Assembly (NCBI RefSeq): GCF_905147045.1
Contig: NC_065905.1
Location: 7,006,001 to 7,070,000, forward strand
Source: Nymphalis io
Taxonomy: Eukaryota; Arthropoda; Insecta; Lepidoptera; Nymphalidae
Length of the DNA: 64,000 nucleotides
Direction: 5' to 3'
Each line of letters starts with the position of its first letter. The stretch's first letter is position 1. The notes beneath the pieces were generated by a model. That model was not told the DNA's origin and did no database searches. It saw only the letters and a program-made list of their open reading frames with translations. Positions 21,958-31,988 of this stretch are shown piece by piece. The translations under genes were made by a program, and so were the position numbers.

Positions 21958-22325
21958 TACCTTCATGGTCTTTTGTCTAGATATAAGATCGCAGATCCCG
22001 GAGTCCTGGGTTCAAAGCCTAGGTCGAGTTAAACGAAGTTATAGGGATTTTCTGTCGCAGATTCTTTGTAGTAGGCCGGAGTCTGGAAGATGGAGGTGTG
22101 TACACTTCCATACCTCAGAAAGCAGGTAAAGCCGATGATCCTGCAGCTTAGATCTTATCAGACATGTTGGATTGCCATCCCATCGGATTATAAAAGTTAA
22201 GGGAAGAGAGAGTGCACCTGTATTTGTGCACACACTTGTACACCATAATATCTCGTGCGCAGTTTGCTAATCTCTCTTGAGATTGGCCGCCGTGGCCGAA
22301 ATCGATCTGGAGGACATTATTATAC
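21958..22325 (+). repeat. SINE family C, near full-length copy
   Basis: A diverged tRNA-like head with GTCCTGGGTTCAAAGCC, then CCGGAGTCTGGAAG, a CATCCCATCGGATTATAAAAG block, GCACACACTTGTACACC, TCTCTTGAGATTGGCCGCCG and the end GGAGGACATTATTA. Five copies of this family occur in the window. Confidence 0.8.
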
Positions 22326-22643
22326 ATGGTTATCTTGTTAAGCATTCAGATTACAGCGCAATTTTCTTATATTAAAGAACACGAGGTAATTATTTGAAAA
22401 TAGAATAAAGCAAAAGAAATAATTTTGATTGTAACATTCTCTGAAAAAAAAATGTTCATCTATGTCGGGAGTGTGTTGGAGATAAATCGTTACATCCGAT
22501 TTATCGTGAGGCTTGAAATAAGCACATTGACAAATCACATTTCTTCGTTCGTCGTTTATGATTCAGCGGAGGTACGAAGCTTATGATACTATAAGATCAC
22601 AGTCGAAATAATAATTTATATGCATTTAATAGGTTAAGTAGAT

Positions 22644-22945
22644 TTTTTTTTTTTATTATAGAATAGGAAGGCGGACGAGCATATGGGCCACCTGATGCTA
22701 AGTGGTCACCAAACGCCCTTAGACATTGGCATTGTAAGAAATGTTAACCATCGCTTACATCACCAATGCGCTACCAACCTTGGGAACTAAGATGTTATGT
22801 GCCTTGTGCCTGTAATTACACTGGCTCACTCACCCTTCAAACCGGAACACAACAATACCAAGTACTGCTGTTTTGCGGTAGAATATCTGATGAGTGGGTG
22901 GTACCTACCCAGACGAGCTTGCACAAAGCTCTACCACCAGTAAAA
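22644..22945 (-). repeat. SINE-like family A, full-length clean copy
   Basis: A well-preserved copy. On the minus strand it starts TACTGGTGGTAGAGCTTTGT and ends ATTCTATAATAAAAAAAA. It serves as a reference for the family. No confident polymerase III boxes were identified, hence SINE-like. Confidence 0.9.
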
Positions 22946-23489
22946 TATAATATTTATATATCTTAGCGTTAATAAATATTATCAAAAAACAAAACAACAA
23001 CCCTGATCAATCTTGTATATAAGAAAGTTGTCTGTCTGTCACAGTCTACTTTCTTCAAAGCAGCAGGACAAAAATAGTTGAAATTTCATACTTATATAGA
23101 TTTTGTTGATCCAATCACGCTATACATTAGCGTTTATAAACGCATTCCGATGAATAATTTTAAATATAATTTTGATTCCGTCGAAGCAATATTATTGCCA
23201 CCAAAAGCGAATCAAAGGCAATCAAATATATTAAGATACGAACGCCGACTTCGACAATATCGGATGCGACGCCTTATTTGATTATTCACTAATATAAATA
23301 AGAATAGTTTTATGTATTTTATATTTTTTAAGTCTTTAGATTGACAGACAAATTATTAGGTCAGATTTATTTATTAATGGTGTTATTGTTTTATTCATAT
23401 TGTATAATGATTTTTGTCTTTTTAATTTTAATCTTGATGGTAAGAAACATTATCCGAATGAGTCGGGCGACTTGCATTTGATCAAATAC

Positions 23490-23739
23490 AGAACAGTAAC
23501 AACCTGTAAATGTCCCACTGCTGGGCTAAGGCCTCCTCTCCCTTTTTTGAGGAGAATGTTTGGAGCTTATTCCACCACGCTGCTCCAGTGCGGGTTGGTA
23601 GAATACACATGTGGCAGAATTTCGATGAAATTAGACACATGCAGGTTTCTTCACGATGTTTTCCTTCACCGAAAAGCACGAGATGAATTATAAACAGAAA
23701 TTAAGCACATGTAAATTCAGAGGTGCTTGCCCGGGTTTG
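23490..23739 (-). repeat. SINE family B, nearly full copy
   Basis: On the minus strand from the GGTTCAAACCCGGGC-like region (box B partly retained) to CACAGGTTGTTAC-like at the end. It preserves ACATGTGTATTC and GCAGCGTGGTGGAATAAGC. The tRNA-like head is mostly missing. Confidence 0.85.
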
Positions 23740-24329
23740 AATTATAAAAATTATAATATTATAAGTAATATATTTGATCAAATATATTACTTATATTTTC
23801 ATATATGCATCGAGACATATTATTTAAAAAAAATAGACCACTTATATTTTACTATTACATTACTTCGTTTTATATAAAACATTGTTTGCCTGAGAATTAT
23901 TTTTTATCATGTTAGATATGCTAGAAATATCTGAGAAGTAATAAATAAGGGACGATAAAGAAAAGGTCAACGATTCTTTTCCTTAGAAAAACAACATACT
24001 ATTTTTCGAGTTAGTACATAGAGTAAACATTATGGAAAAGTCGATAGTAAGAGAGCAGTCCAGTTATAATGTCATCCGACTGAGCACGTCAATTGAAATG
24101 AAAATATGCTTCATTTAATTATACTGAAATCTTTAAATGACATGTAGAGTTTTAGTCTATGTATAGCTTTAGTCGGAGTGTAGGTTCTATTGAAAAAAAA
24201 AAACAAGAATTAAAGTCAGTAGTTTTCTTTTTTGCTAACGAAACTACATAAGTATCTCTTAATTTATACAATTCTTCTGTACGTGTGTTTATCGCCTAAC
24301 TTCACCTAAACTTTGACTTGGATTTGGAT

Positions 24330-24470
24330 TAAATTTTGTGTGTATATTTCAAAGGGTTCCTGGATGGTTTGATAACAAAATTCAACCTGGTAGGTGGCGC
24401 TGCTGTCGGTATGTCACCAAATGAAAAAATATCTCTTTGGCAAGGTGACGTCTGCAGGGTCCGCTAGTGT
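24330..24470 (+). repeat. Transposon fragment with Helitron-like CTAG-T end
   Basis: Ends GACGTCTGCAGGGTCCGCTAGT in AT-rich flank, with a short GC-rich palindrome-prone segment just before CTAG. Helitrons end in CTRR after a small hairpin, so a non-autonomous Helitron end is plausible. The upstream extent is uncertain. It also contains AGGTGGCGC (24,392-24,400), the fly CTCF core string. Confidence 0.3.
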
Positions 24471-24759
24471 TAATATATATAAATACATTATTCTATAACC
24501 TTCATGAAAATCCATAATTTCTAACTCCTCGGTTTATATCCTCGGTATATAAATATATTTATAAATTTTATAAGTATCATAAGTTTTTTAACATGTGATT
24601 TAAATTTATTAATTAGAAAATATTAAAATACTTGCGGAATGGTTGAATTGACTTAGCAGAAATTTAATGTTATATTTATCTATTATAAAATACTTTTTGG
24701 GACGAAAAAACTTAAATGTTGTCAACACTTCAAAAGTTTAAATTTTCGAAGTTGGCTTA

Positions 24760-24942
24760 ATGATTATTATTATTAATCAAGTGAAACTAAAAGTTGTTAT
24801 TGAAGTTGTTATCTTGTCTATTACTTGTTTGTCTTGGCAGAAACTTGGCAAGAGGTGGCCGATGAAATGGAGTACTGTTGGAAAATGTTTTTCTATTTCA
24901 ACAGATATTAACAGAGATTTTCGGTATTATTGTGAAAATCTA
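24760..24942 (+). pseudogene. Possible chemoreceptor-like exon remnant
   Basis: A 60-codon frame with a hydrophobic segment (LKVVIEVVILSITCLSW) followed by QKLGKRWPMKWSTVGKCF. Insect gustatory receptors commonly have a hydrophobic helix followed by a K-W-P then W-x-x-V-E pattern. The resemblance is short, the glutamate is missing, and no further receptor sequence follows. A chance frame is quite possible. Confidence 0.15.
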
Positions 24943-25094
24943 TAGAATTGCTTTACCGAAATAGAATCTTTAGTCGACAGGATTAGTGGAGCTCTTAAGC
25001 GTATTATCTTAGTTCTTTGCAAATATTTGGAACAAGACTTACTGCATGTAAGTGAACTGAAGCTAATGTTATTTATTTTACTGTAGTTAGTTAA

Positions 25095-25225
25095 GCGTCA
25101 ATAGCGTAATGGTTTACGAGTAGCCTAGCGGTGTAAAAGTCGAAGATTCGATATTGAATTATTGGGCTATTGTTGTCCCCACTCTTAGCATAAGCTATAC
25201 GCTTAATTGGAGGGGTATCTAGTAA
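25095..25225 (+). repeat. SINE-like family E fragment
   Basis: Shares AGCGTAATGGTTTA..., a GATTCGAT-type box B and CTTAATTGGAGGGG with the fragment at 44,072-44,148. Only two copies were seen, both partial. Confidence 0.5.
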
Positions 25226-25514
25226 TTACTTAAAAAGTTGCATTGCTATTATTATTTTTAAAAGTTATGAAAAAAAGTCTGGCCATTTAGTACTTTTTAC
25301 ATATTAAAATAGTGATGGGAAACAATTTTTTTTATTTGTTGTGTTATTGGTTTTATTATTGTAAATCGAAAATACAAATTTCGAAATCAAATTTCAGAAG
25401 ATTCATTTTAATTAATATTTCACGGTGATACGTAAGCCATGTAATCAGTTCTAATATAGATAATGTTTTATCCGCAAAAGTAGAAGTTTACCTACCTATC
25501 TATAGTATATAGAG

Positions 25515-25803
25515 TATGTCCTCCAGACCGATTTCCGCCAAGGTGGCCAATCTAGAGAGATAAGGAAACGCAGGAAATACTAAAGTACACAAGTGTGTCG
25601 CGAACACACTCTCTATTCCCTAACTCTCATAATCTGATAGGACGGCATTCCGACACAACCGAAAAGAGTTCAGGCGCAGGACCAACGGCTTTACGTGCTT
25701 TTCGAGGCATGGAGTGTTCACACTTCCCAACTTTCTTACTCCGGGCTTCTGCTGAGGAATTTCTGACAGAAAAACTCAATAATTTTTTTTGGCCCGACCT
25801 ATA
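25515..25803 (-). repeat. SINE family C, 5'-truncated copy
   Basis: On the minus strand it ends TCTGGAGGACAT and preserves the GTGTTCGCGACACACTTGTG, CCGTCCTATCAGATTATGAG and AACTCTTTTCGG blocks; it starts at GGTCGGGCC. Confidence 0.85.
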
Positions 25804-26469
25804 TATCATAATAGAACAGACTATATAAGTCGCGAGCACCAGTTAGTTGGGAATAATAATCAGTCAATAAATATTGGAATATTCATTTAATTAATAAATA
25901 ATAATATATATAAGTGTATTTATAATTGGTCTCCATGTATTTCCATGATAAATGTAAATTTGAAAGAAACTATATTTCTATAAATAAACTCCCACTAATA
26001 TTGATACCGAAACATGGAATTGGCTTTTGTTTTCGTTGGCTATGATGAATAACGTGCTCAGGTGTATACGATTCTAAATTTCGGTCATAAACCAAACTGA
26101 CATAATAGTCGCGATAAAGTTTGCATACATCTACGGTATTTATTCGTATTGCCTTTTACGAGCGATTTTGTTTACGAGACAGGGGATGTCAGGAAGACAG
26201 ATAGATGTTGCATGAATATCTGAGGTAACATTACAAAAGTATGTAATAAAATTGTATACAGTGAGATGATTATGTATTTTAGATAAGTCACTCTAAATAA
26301 AGTACTAGAATTTTAGGTTAAGGAAATATTCAGATATCAAGTTAAGAGGAATTATAAAGAAAGCTTTAGTTTAGTCAAAGCACAATAATAAATCACATTA
26401 TAGTGTACTTCGTTGTATTTTCACCAAGGACTTAAATCCCTCATTAGTCTAACAGCTATTGTTTATAGA

Positions 26470-26515
26470 GCTTATTTCGATGTCCTGGGTTCAAACCCTA
26501 AGTCGAGCTAATTGA
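26470..26515 (+). repeat. SINE family C tRNA-like head fragment
   Basis: GATGTCCTGGGTTCAAACCC followed by TAAGTCGAGCTAATTGAA resembles the box-B end of the family C head in plus orientation, next to an inverted family C copy. Confidence 0.45.
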
Positions 26516-26565
26516 ATTGAAAAAATAATCAATGAAAATATAAGATAATGTAAAATGGAAACAAC

Positions 26566-26806
26566 TCTTATAATCCGATGGGTTGGCAATCCGACACGAC
26601 CGGAAAGAGTTCAGGCGCAGGACCACCGGCTTTATGTGCTTTCCGAGGAACGGGAGTGTTCACACTTCCAACTTCCAAACCCCGGGCTGCTACTGAGAGT
26701 TTTGTGACAGATAAATTCAATAAATTCTTATTGGCCCGACCTGGGAATTGAACCCATGACCTCCAGGTCTGCAGCCTTAAATCATGCCACTAGACCAACG
26801 AGTCAG
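26566..26806 (-). repeat. SINE family C, 3'-truncated copy with intact head
   Basis: On the minus strand: ACTCGTTGGTCTAGTGGC, then GGTCATGGGTTCAATTCCCA and GGTCGGGCC, then the body as far as ATCGGATTATAAGAG. The tRNA-like head is one of the best in the window. Confidence 0.85.
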
Positions 26807-26849
26807 TCAATACATATATATATATATTATATTATATAGAGTTCTAGTG

Positions 26850-28080
26850 TACGATGACCTGAATCTGACCCAATGGATGAATTAGAGGTCCGGTACCTTT
26901 GGAAAAGCCTTTGTGCAAAAATGGATTTGGATTGGCAGATTATTAATTGATATTTAATTATTATCTTATAAATATTAGTATTGACAAAATTCAGACCCTG
27001 TTTAATATTATTTAGTAATATATTGATATCTTTGTCTGAACATAATGCTTTAGATGGGTTAGACTCTATTCTCCTATTGTAATAAGCTACGAATTATGTC
27101 CTATTGTTCCTTTGAATCAATAGGAACATATAATTGCAGATTTGAAGGTGTAATTGATTTGATGTTTGATCAAAACACTTAAATTAGATTGGATTGGCAA
27201 CAAATGAATACCTTTGGTAATAGGCTTCATGATTGTAAGCCGCAGTTGTAGTTTAAATATAATAACAGCCTGTCGGTACCTCACTGCTTAGAAAAAAAAC
27301 CATTGTGGATATTACGTAAGATTCCGGTCTTTCCAATGCATTACACAATTACGGATTATTGAACTTCAGTTCAGTTGAAGTTAAAATTACTTTTAATACA
27401 AGTTCCCCTTGTCATAAAACGTAAACATAGATTTACAATTTGAAATATCCACGATCTTAATGTAGGATACATTTTCTGTTTATTGAACTACTTCAATTTT
27501 TGTTTTATTTATAGACATTCATTGGCTTCCACCCTTTTTCCGCTTCCATATTTATTATATAATAATAATATCGGTTTGAATAACCACCGGTGCTAGCTCC
27601 TCAGATTAGTTTAAGTAGATTAAATTAAGAAATAAATATTCACAAGCAAGTGGTTTCAGTTACAGTGTATTAAATTAACTTTAAATTCATTATAGAATAT
27701 TAAGTAAATATTTTTGTTAAAGTACTTGACACTTCGTAGGTTAAAACATCGATTGTCATGTCAACTTCGCTATATAATGCGATCACCCCACCTAATCTAA
27801 TTTGAACTAAATTATTGAGTCTAATATTTTAGTGTTAGATTAGTTACAACACTAAGTCAGTAAGTTGTAAAATACTTAGTTATATTCGTATTTTATAATC
27901 ACTAGAGATAAATAAATAGCTTTGACATTTAATTGACGTAATTTCTTGATGAGATATTGAATGAAATGTTATTCAGTATGCAATCGTGAAAAAATGGCGT
28001 GAATGTTGGCGAACTTGTTACCGGAACATTTTAAGTATAATCAAAGCTTATAAATTTAGTAAAATATTAATAATAACTGT
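26850..28080. other. AT-rich DNA, no gene seen
   Basis: No supported gene or repeat. Confidence 0.45.
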
Positions 28081-28083
28081 TTG

Positions 28084-28110
28084 TAGTGCATATAGTGCAT
28101 ATAGTGCATA
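28084..28110. repeat. 9-bp tandem repeat, three units
   Basis: TAGTGCATA repeated three times without mismatch. Confidence 0.9.
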
Positions 28111-28335
28111 GCTCATAAATATGGAAATGTAAGGTTTGTTCTTCTATCATTGGAATAGGCTATAGAGTAATTAGCAGTATATATGAATTTTTCGAAATAT
28201 CTTTCCTTTTGTAGATATGTAATTCATGTTATCGCCACGCATGAGGTGGGAGGGGGGCAAATAATATGATGATCGGTTCAGTAGTTAAACCGTGGCAGTG
28301 TAACGGACAAAGTCACTTTCAGATTTATAATATTA

Positions 28336-28703
28336 TTAGGTCCTTACATATGAAATTATCGTTTTGTCGTACTGACCACTTTGATCTGAAATATCTCTCC
28401 TCTTTGGTTAAGAATTCATTCAGCTGGTACATTTGAGTTTTGAAAACAGTCATTCATTTGTTTTTTTCTCATTATTTTTTTCTTTGGCGTCGCTTATTAC
28501 CACATAATGGAAAACATGAAATATAGGTATATTTACGAGTACGAGTTCTACCGTGGTACCTTCCTATTCCTAGCTACCTATGAGATGGCAAAAGTGCATA
28601 GATAACAATGGTGCATACTTTGATTAATTAAATATATTTTACAAATAAAAATCGACTTTTTATTCTCCCGTACAAAACGCCAATTTCATATGTAAGGACC
28701 TAA
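28336..28703 (+). mobile_element. Internally deleted mariner (non-autonomous, 368 bp)
   Basis: Bounded by the inverted ends TTAGGTCCTTACATATGAAA and TTTCATATGTAAGGACCTAA, flanked by TA target duplications at 28,334-28,335 and 28,704-28,705. The left part encodes the transposase start, ATGGAAAACATGAAATAT and then tyrosine-rich codons to EFYRG. The right part is the mariner 3' untranslated region. The middle of the gene is deleted, so it cannot make transposase. Both halves match the mariner at 52,987-55,428, which makes this a MITE-like derivative of the same family. Confidence 0.92.
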
Positions 28704-29199
28704 TATTTAGGATATCCTCAATAAATATGAGATAGTATTTAACTCTTTTTTATAGTAATAAGTAGTAAAATTTAATATTACAAAATATTTTTGGTATAAT
28801 TAGATAAATATATTTTTCAATAAAATAACATATTTCGATAACACGGATGAATTATTACAATTTAATTTATTAATTTTAATTAATAATTATAAGCAGCTGA
28901 CTGTATCTATATAATTATTTTATGAGCATGCCGTGTACATATGCTTAGTGTAATTTTGATTAAAATTGTTTAGTTTCCTAATTTTTCTGTTTATCCTGAT
29001 TACATTCTGTTTTGCGTACCTAAATAAATAAATAAATATCTTTTTTACCCTGGGGTTGACGCTCGTATACACATAGTACTTTACCAAAGTTTCATCACAA
29101 TCAGAACAGCCTAGGAACGTATAGAGAATAAATATACATTTATTTTTATTGATAAAGATACATCAACAAAAGCATTAAAATAACCATTATAAAATTTAA

Positions 29200-29238
29200 A
29201 ATACTAATCTAATATATGGAATATATTAGATTAGTATT
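29200..29238. repeat. Perfect 18-bp-arm hairpin
   Basis: AATACTAATCTAATATAT, a 3-base spacer GGA, then the exact reverse complement. It is too short to be a transposon on its own and can form a cruciform. Confidence 0.9.
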
Positions 29239-29793
29239 AAAAAAATTAATTTTCCAATACCTGTACTTTAAATTAAATACAGCACAGGTATTGACCGAAG
29301 CGATACACAAACAGTAAAAGGATCCTTTGTTACAAACTTTAATTAATTGTCACGGTTATAATAACGAAACGAAATTAGCGAATTTCTCATTTCCGTGTTG
29401 AAATTACATTTGAAAGGTTATATGTCAAATACCTTAATATTAATTGACGGCAATTGTGGAGTTTGTTATTAATAACTTAAGATTAATTTTAATTGGGATT
29501 CAATTCGTAATATAATATAATCATATTTTTTATTTGCTTGGCGGTGGGACTTTTTATGCTTTAGATCGATGTGATTTTTGCTTTTGCGTATGAATTCAAC
29601 GCACTGATAACGAATATTAAATTCAAAATAACAACAAATTTTATTTTTCAATTTTCTTCGATTTCATGTTGAAAGTTTTTCGCGTTTATTGCGATAAATA
29701 TTGCTGTTAAAGTACTACGGCTAACATTTTACCTACGGCTTCGCTTGCGATATAATTCAGAATTGCGAAATACCAATTTCCATAGATATTTTA

Positions 29794-30081
29794 CTGGTGG
29801 TAGGGCTTTGTGCAAGCTCGTCTGGGTACGTACCACCCACTCATCAGATATTCTACCGCAAAACAGCAGTACTTTCTATTGTTGTGTTCCGGTTTGAAGG
29901 GTGAGTGAGCCAGTGTAATTACAGGCACAAGGGACATAAAATCTTAGTTCCCAAGGTTGGTGGCGCATTTGCTATGTAAGCGATGGTTGACATTTCTTAC
30001 AATGCCAATGTCTTAGGGCGTTGGTGACCACTTACCATCAGGTGGCCCATAAGCTCGTCCGCATTCTTATTCTATAAAAAA
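29794..30081 (+). repeat. SINE-like family A, full-length clean copy
   Basis: Starts ACTGGTGGTAGGGCTTTGTG and ends ATTCTATAAAAAAAG. It is the best A-tail orientation reference in the window. Confidence 0.9.
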
Positions 30082-30679
30082 AGATAGCTCTTTCTTCAAC
30101 AATGAAGAATTTTGATATAAAGTTTTATGATATTACTATATTAGGGCTTAAATATTAAAAAATCCTTTCCTGCTAACATTCTATGTAAAGGACCATGAAA
30201 ATTTGGATCCGGGTGTTATACAAATTTGGGCTGTGCGTTGATAATTCAATCAAACAGTTATAATTTTAAATATATAGATAAACAAAAATCAGCTACAAAA
30301 TACGAGTTTAAAAAACACAACAACTAATTTCATTAAAAAACACATGATACTTCTATCGTTCCTTAATCTAAGGCAAATTAGGAAAAGGACGCAAGTGCTC
30401 AAGACGTACATAGGTACAAAATTGTTTATTGTCCATACTTTGAACTAGTTCACGAGCACTTTGCTTCGGAGACAATATGGCGATTAGAAGTAATGATTGC
30501 ATTATATTTCTAAATACGTTAGATAAAGCGAGCTTAAAAACTACAAGCAAGATCACTTGTAAAAGGACTTCTTTACTAAATCTTTAGTTAGTACAAAGAA
30601 AAAAGTTTTAAAGTCACCGCATTATTTCCTCATCAATGTATAGGAATAGTAGTTAGTAGATCTGTTATTATAACACTTT

Positions 30680-30883
30680 ATTTCTGCGATATCCCTTGTT
30701 ACTCTGTCCGATATCCACTGCTACTCTGTAAAAACTTACTTCAATACTCAACCGTGAAATGTTAACAATCGACTTATTATGATTTACTATTGTGATGCGT
30801 GTATTCTTGAAATGTTATAATTCATTATTATAGTCAATGTCACATATCACTTTTTGACATTTCACGACCGTTTTCTGCGGCGA
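30680..30883 (+). repeat. 204-bp unknown repeat X, copy 1
   Basis: From ATTTCTGCGATATCCC to CGTTTTCTGCGGCGA. It is the same length as, and differs by about one base from, copy 2 at 36,784-36,987; flanks differ on both sides. It contains the internal inverted pair CGTGAAATGT / ACATTTCACG. No coding and no family recognised. Confidence 0.9.
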
Positions 30884-31607
30884 ATAATAAGGTAATATAA
30901 AATAAAAAAATACATCTAAAATAGTTATTTGAATAGTTGCTTGAAACAAAAATATTATTATTCTTACTTGTTTCTCCAACTCCTTATAGTCGATTCTAAT
31001 AATATTGATTTTCAGAAATATATATACGTATTGCCGCTATAAGGAAAAGACACGCATCTAACCAAGACACTAATTCATGTCCGTGATGTGATTTTGACGT
31101 ATGACGTACATCTCTTCTTTTGCGCCGTGTTTTAAAGTCAGCTATAGGTGTAAATGCCTATTAAACGCAAATATTATCATCAATCGCTTGGTTCATATAT
31201 TTCAAGTGTATGTGTTCGTGGGAGCGCTCTCACTAAGAATTGTGTCTACACAAGTTGTCCGGATTTCGAGGGAACAACCCTCTTCTATTCATCTTAATAC
31301 AGTTCAATAACTACCGCGAGTACATGCCCTTTCATCTTGACAAATCCTACAAATTACATCATTAGTTCAGTCATGTAGAACCGTCTTTTTAAATACAAAT
31401 TGCGTGTTCAGACGCAAATAAGTAATTGCGACTTTTAAAGTAAGCAGTAACATCAAAGTGCCTTACAGTTTGATATTTCGGGTAAGATCAACCAGTCCTC
31501 TTAGTCTATGTTTGTTTTGTTTTGATAATAAAAGTTCGGCGAACGTAAGAAATACTAGCAGAAACGTGTTTTATTCCTGATTACGAATATATTGTATTCG
31601 GTAGTGT

Positions 31608-31799
31608 TTTTTTTTATAGAATAGGAAGGCGGGATATGGGCCACCTTATGGTAAATCACCGACGCACATAGACATTGGCATTGTAAGAAATGTTAACTAT
31701 CGCTTACATCACCAATGCGCCACCAACCTTGGGAACTAAGATGTTATGTCCCCTGTGCCCTCTGTACATTTGTAATTACACTTTCTCACTCACCCTTCA
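31608..31799 (-). repeat. SINE-like family A, right half, split by RTE insertion
   Basis: Family A sequence running from the T-rich end to CTCACTCACCCTTCA, where the RTE at 31,800 interrupts it. The other half resumes at 34,968 with the same 12 bases repeated. Confidence 0.9.
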
Positions 31800-31800
31800 C

Positions 31801-31866
31801 GCCGTGGAGTACCGGCTTAGAATAGTACTCCCCCAATCTCATCCCGTGGGTGTCGTAAGAGGCGAC
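31801..31866 (+). ncRNA. Structured 5' leader of RTE-1 (predicted pseudoknot and two hairpins)
   Basis: GCCG (31,801-31,804) can pair with CGGC (31,813-31,816), interleaved with a 7-bp stem GGAGTAC (31,806-31,812) / GTACTCC (31,825-31,831). Then CCCA/TGGG (31,832-31,835 / 31,847-31,850) and GTCG/CGAC (31,852-31,855 / 31,863-31,866). RTE-2 has the same layout with a different but still complementary 7-bp stem. The role is unknown; ribozymes occupy this place in some LINEs. Confidence 0.5.
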
Positions 31867-31988
31867 TGAGGGACGGGGAAAAGGGGGGATGGGCAGCAGC
31901 GTCCCCCCTCCCATAAACATCTTACCCCCTACTGCGCTCGCCAACACGCCTGCCCAGCGCGGCGAGTATGGGCAAACCACCTCCCTAA

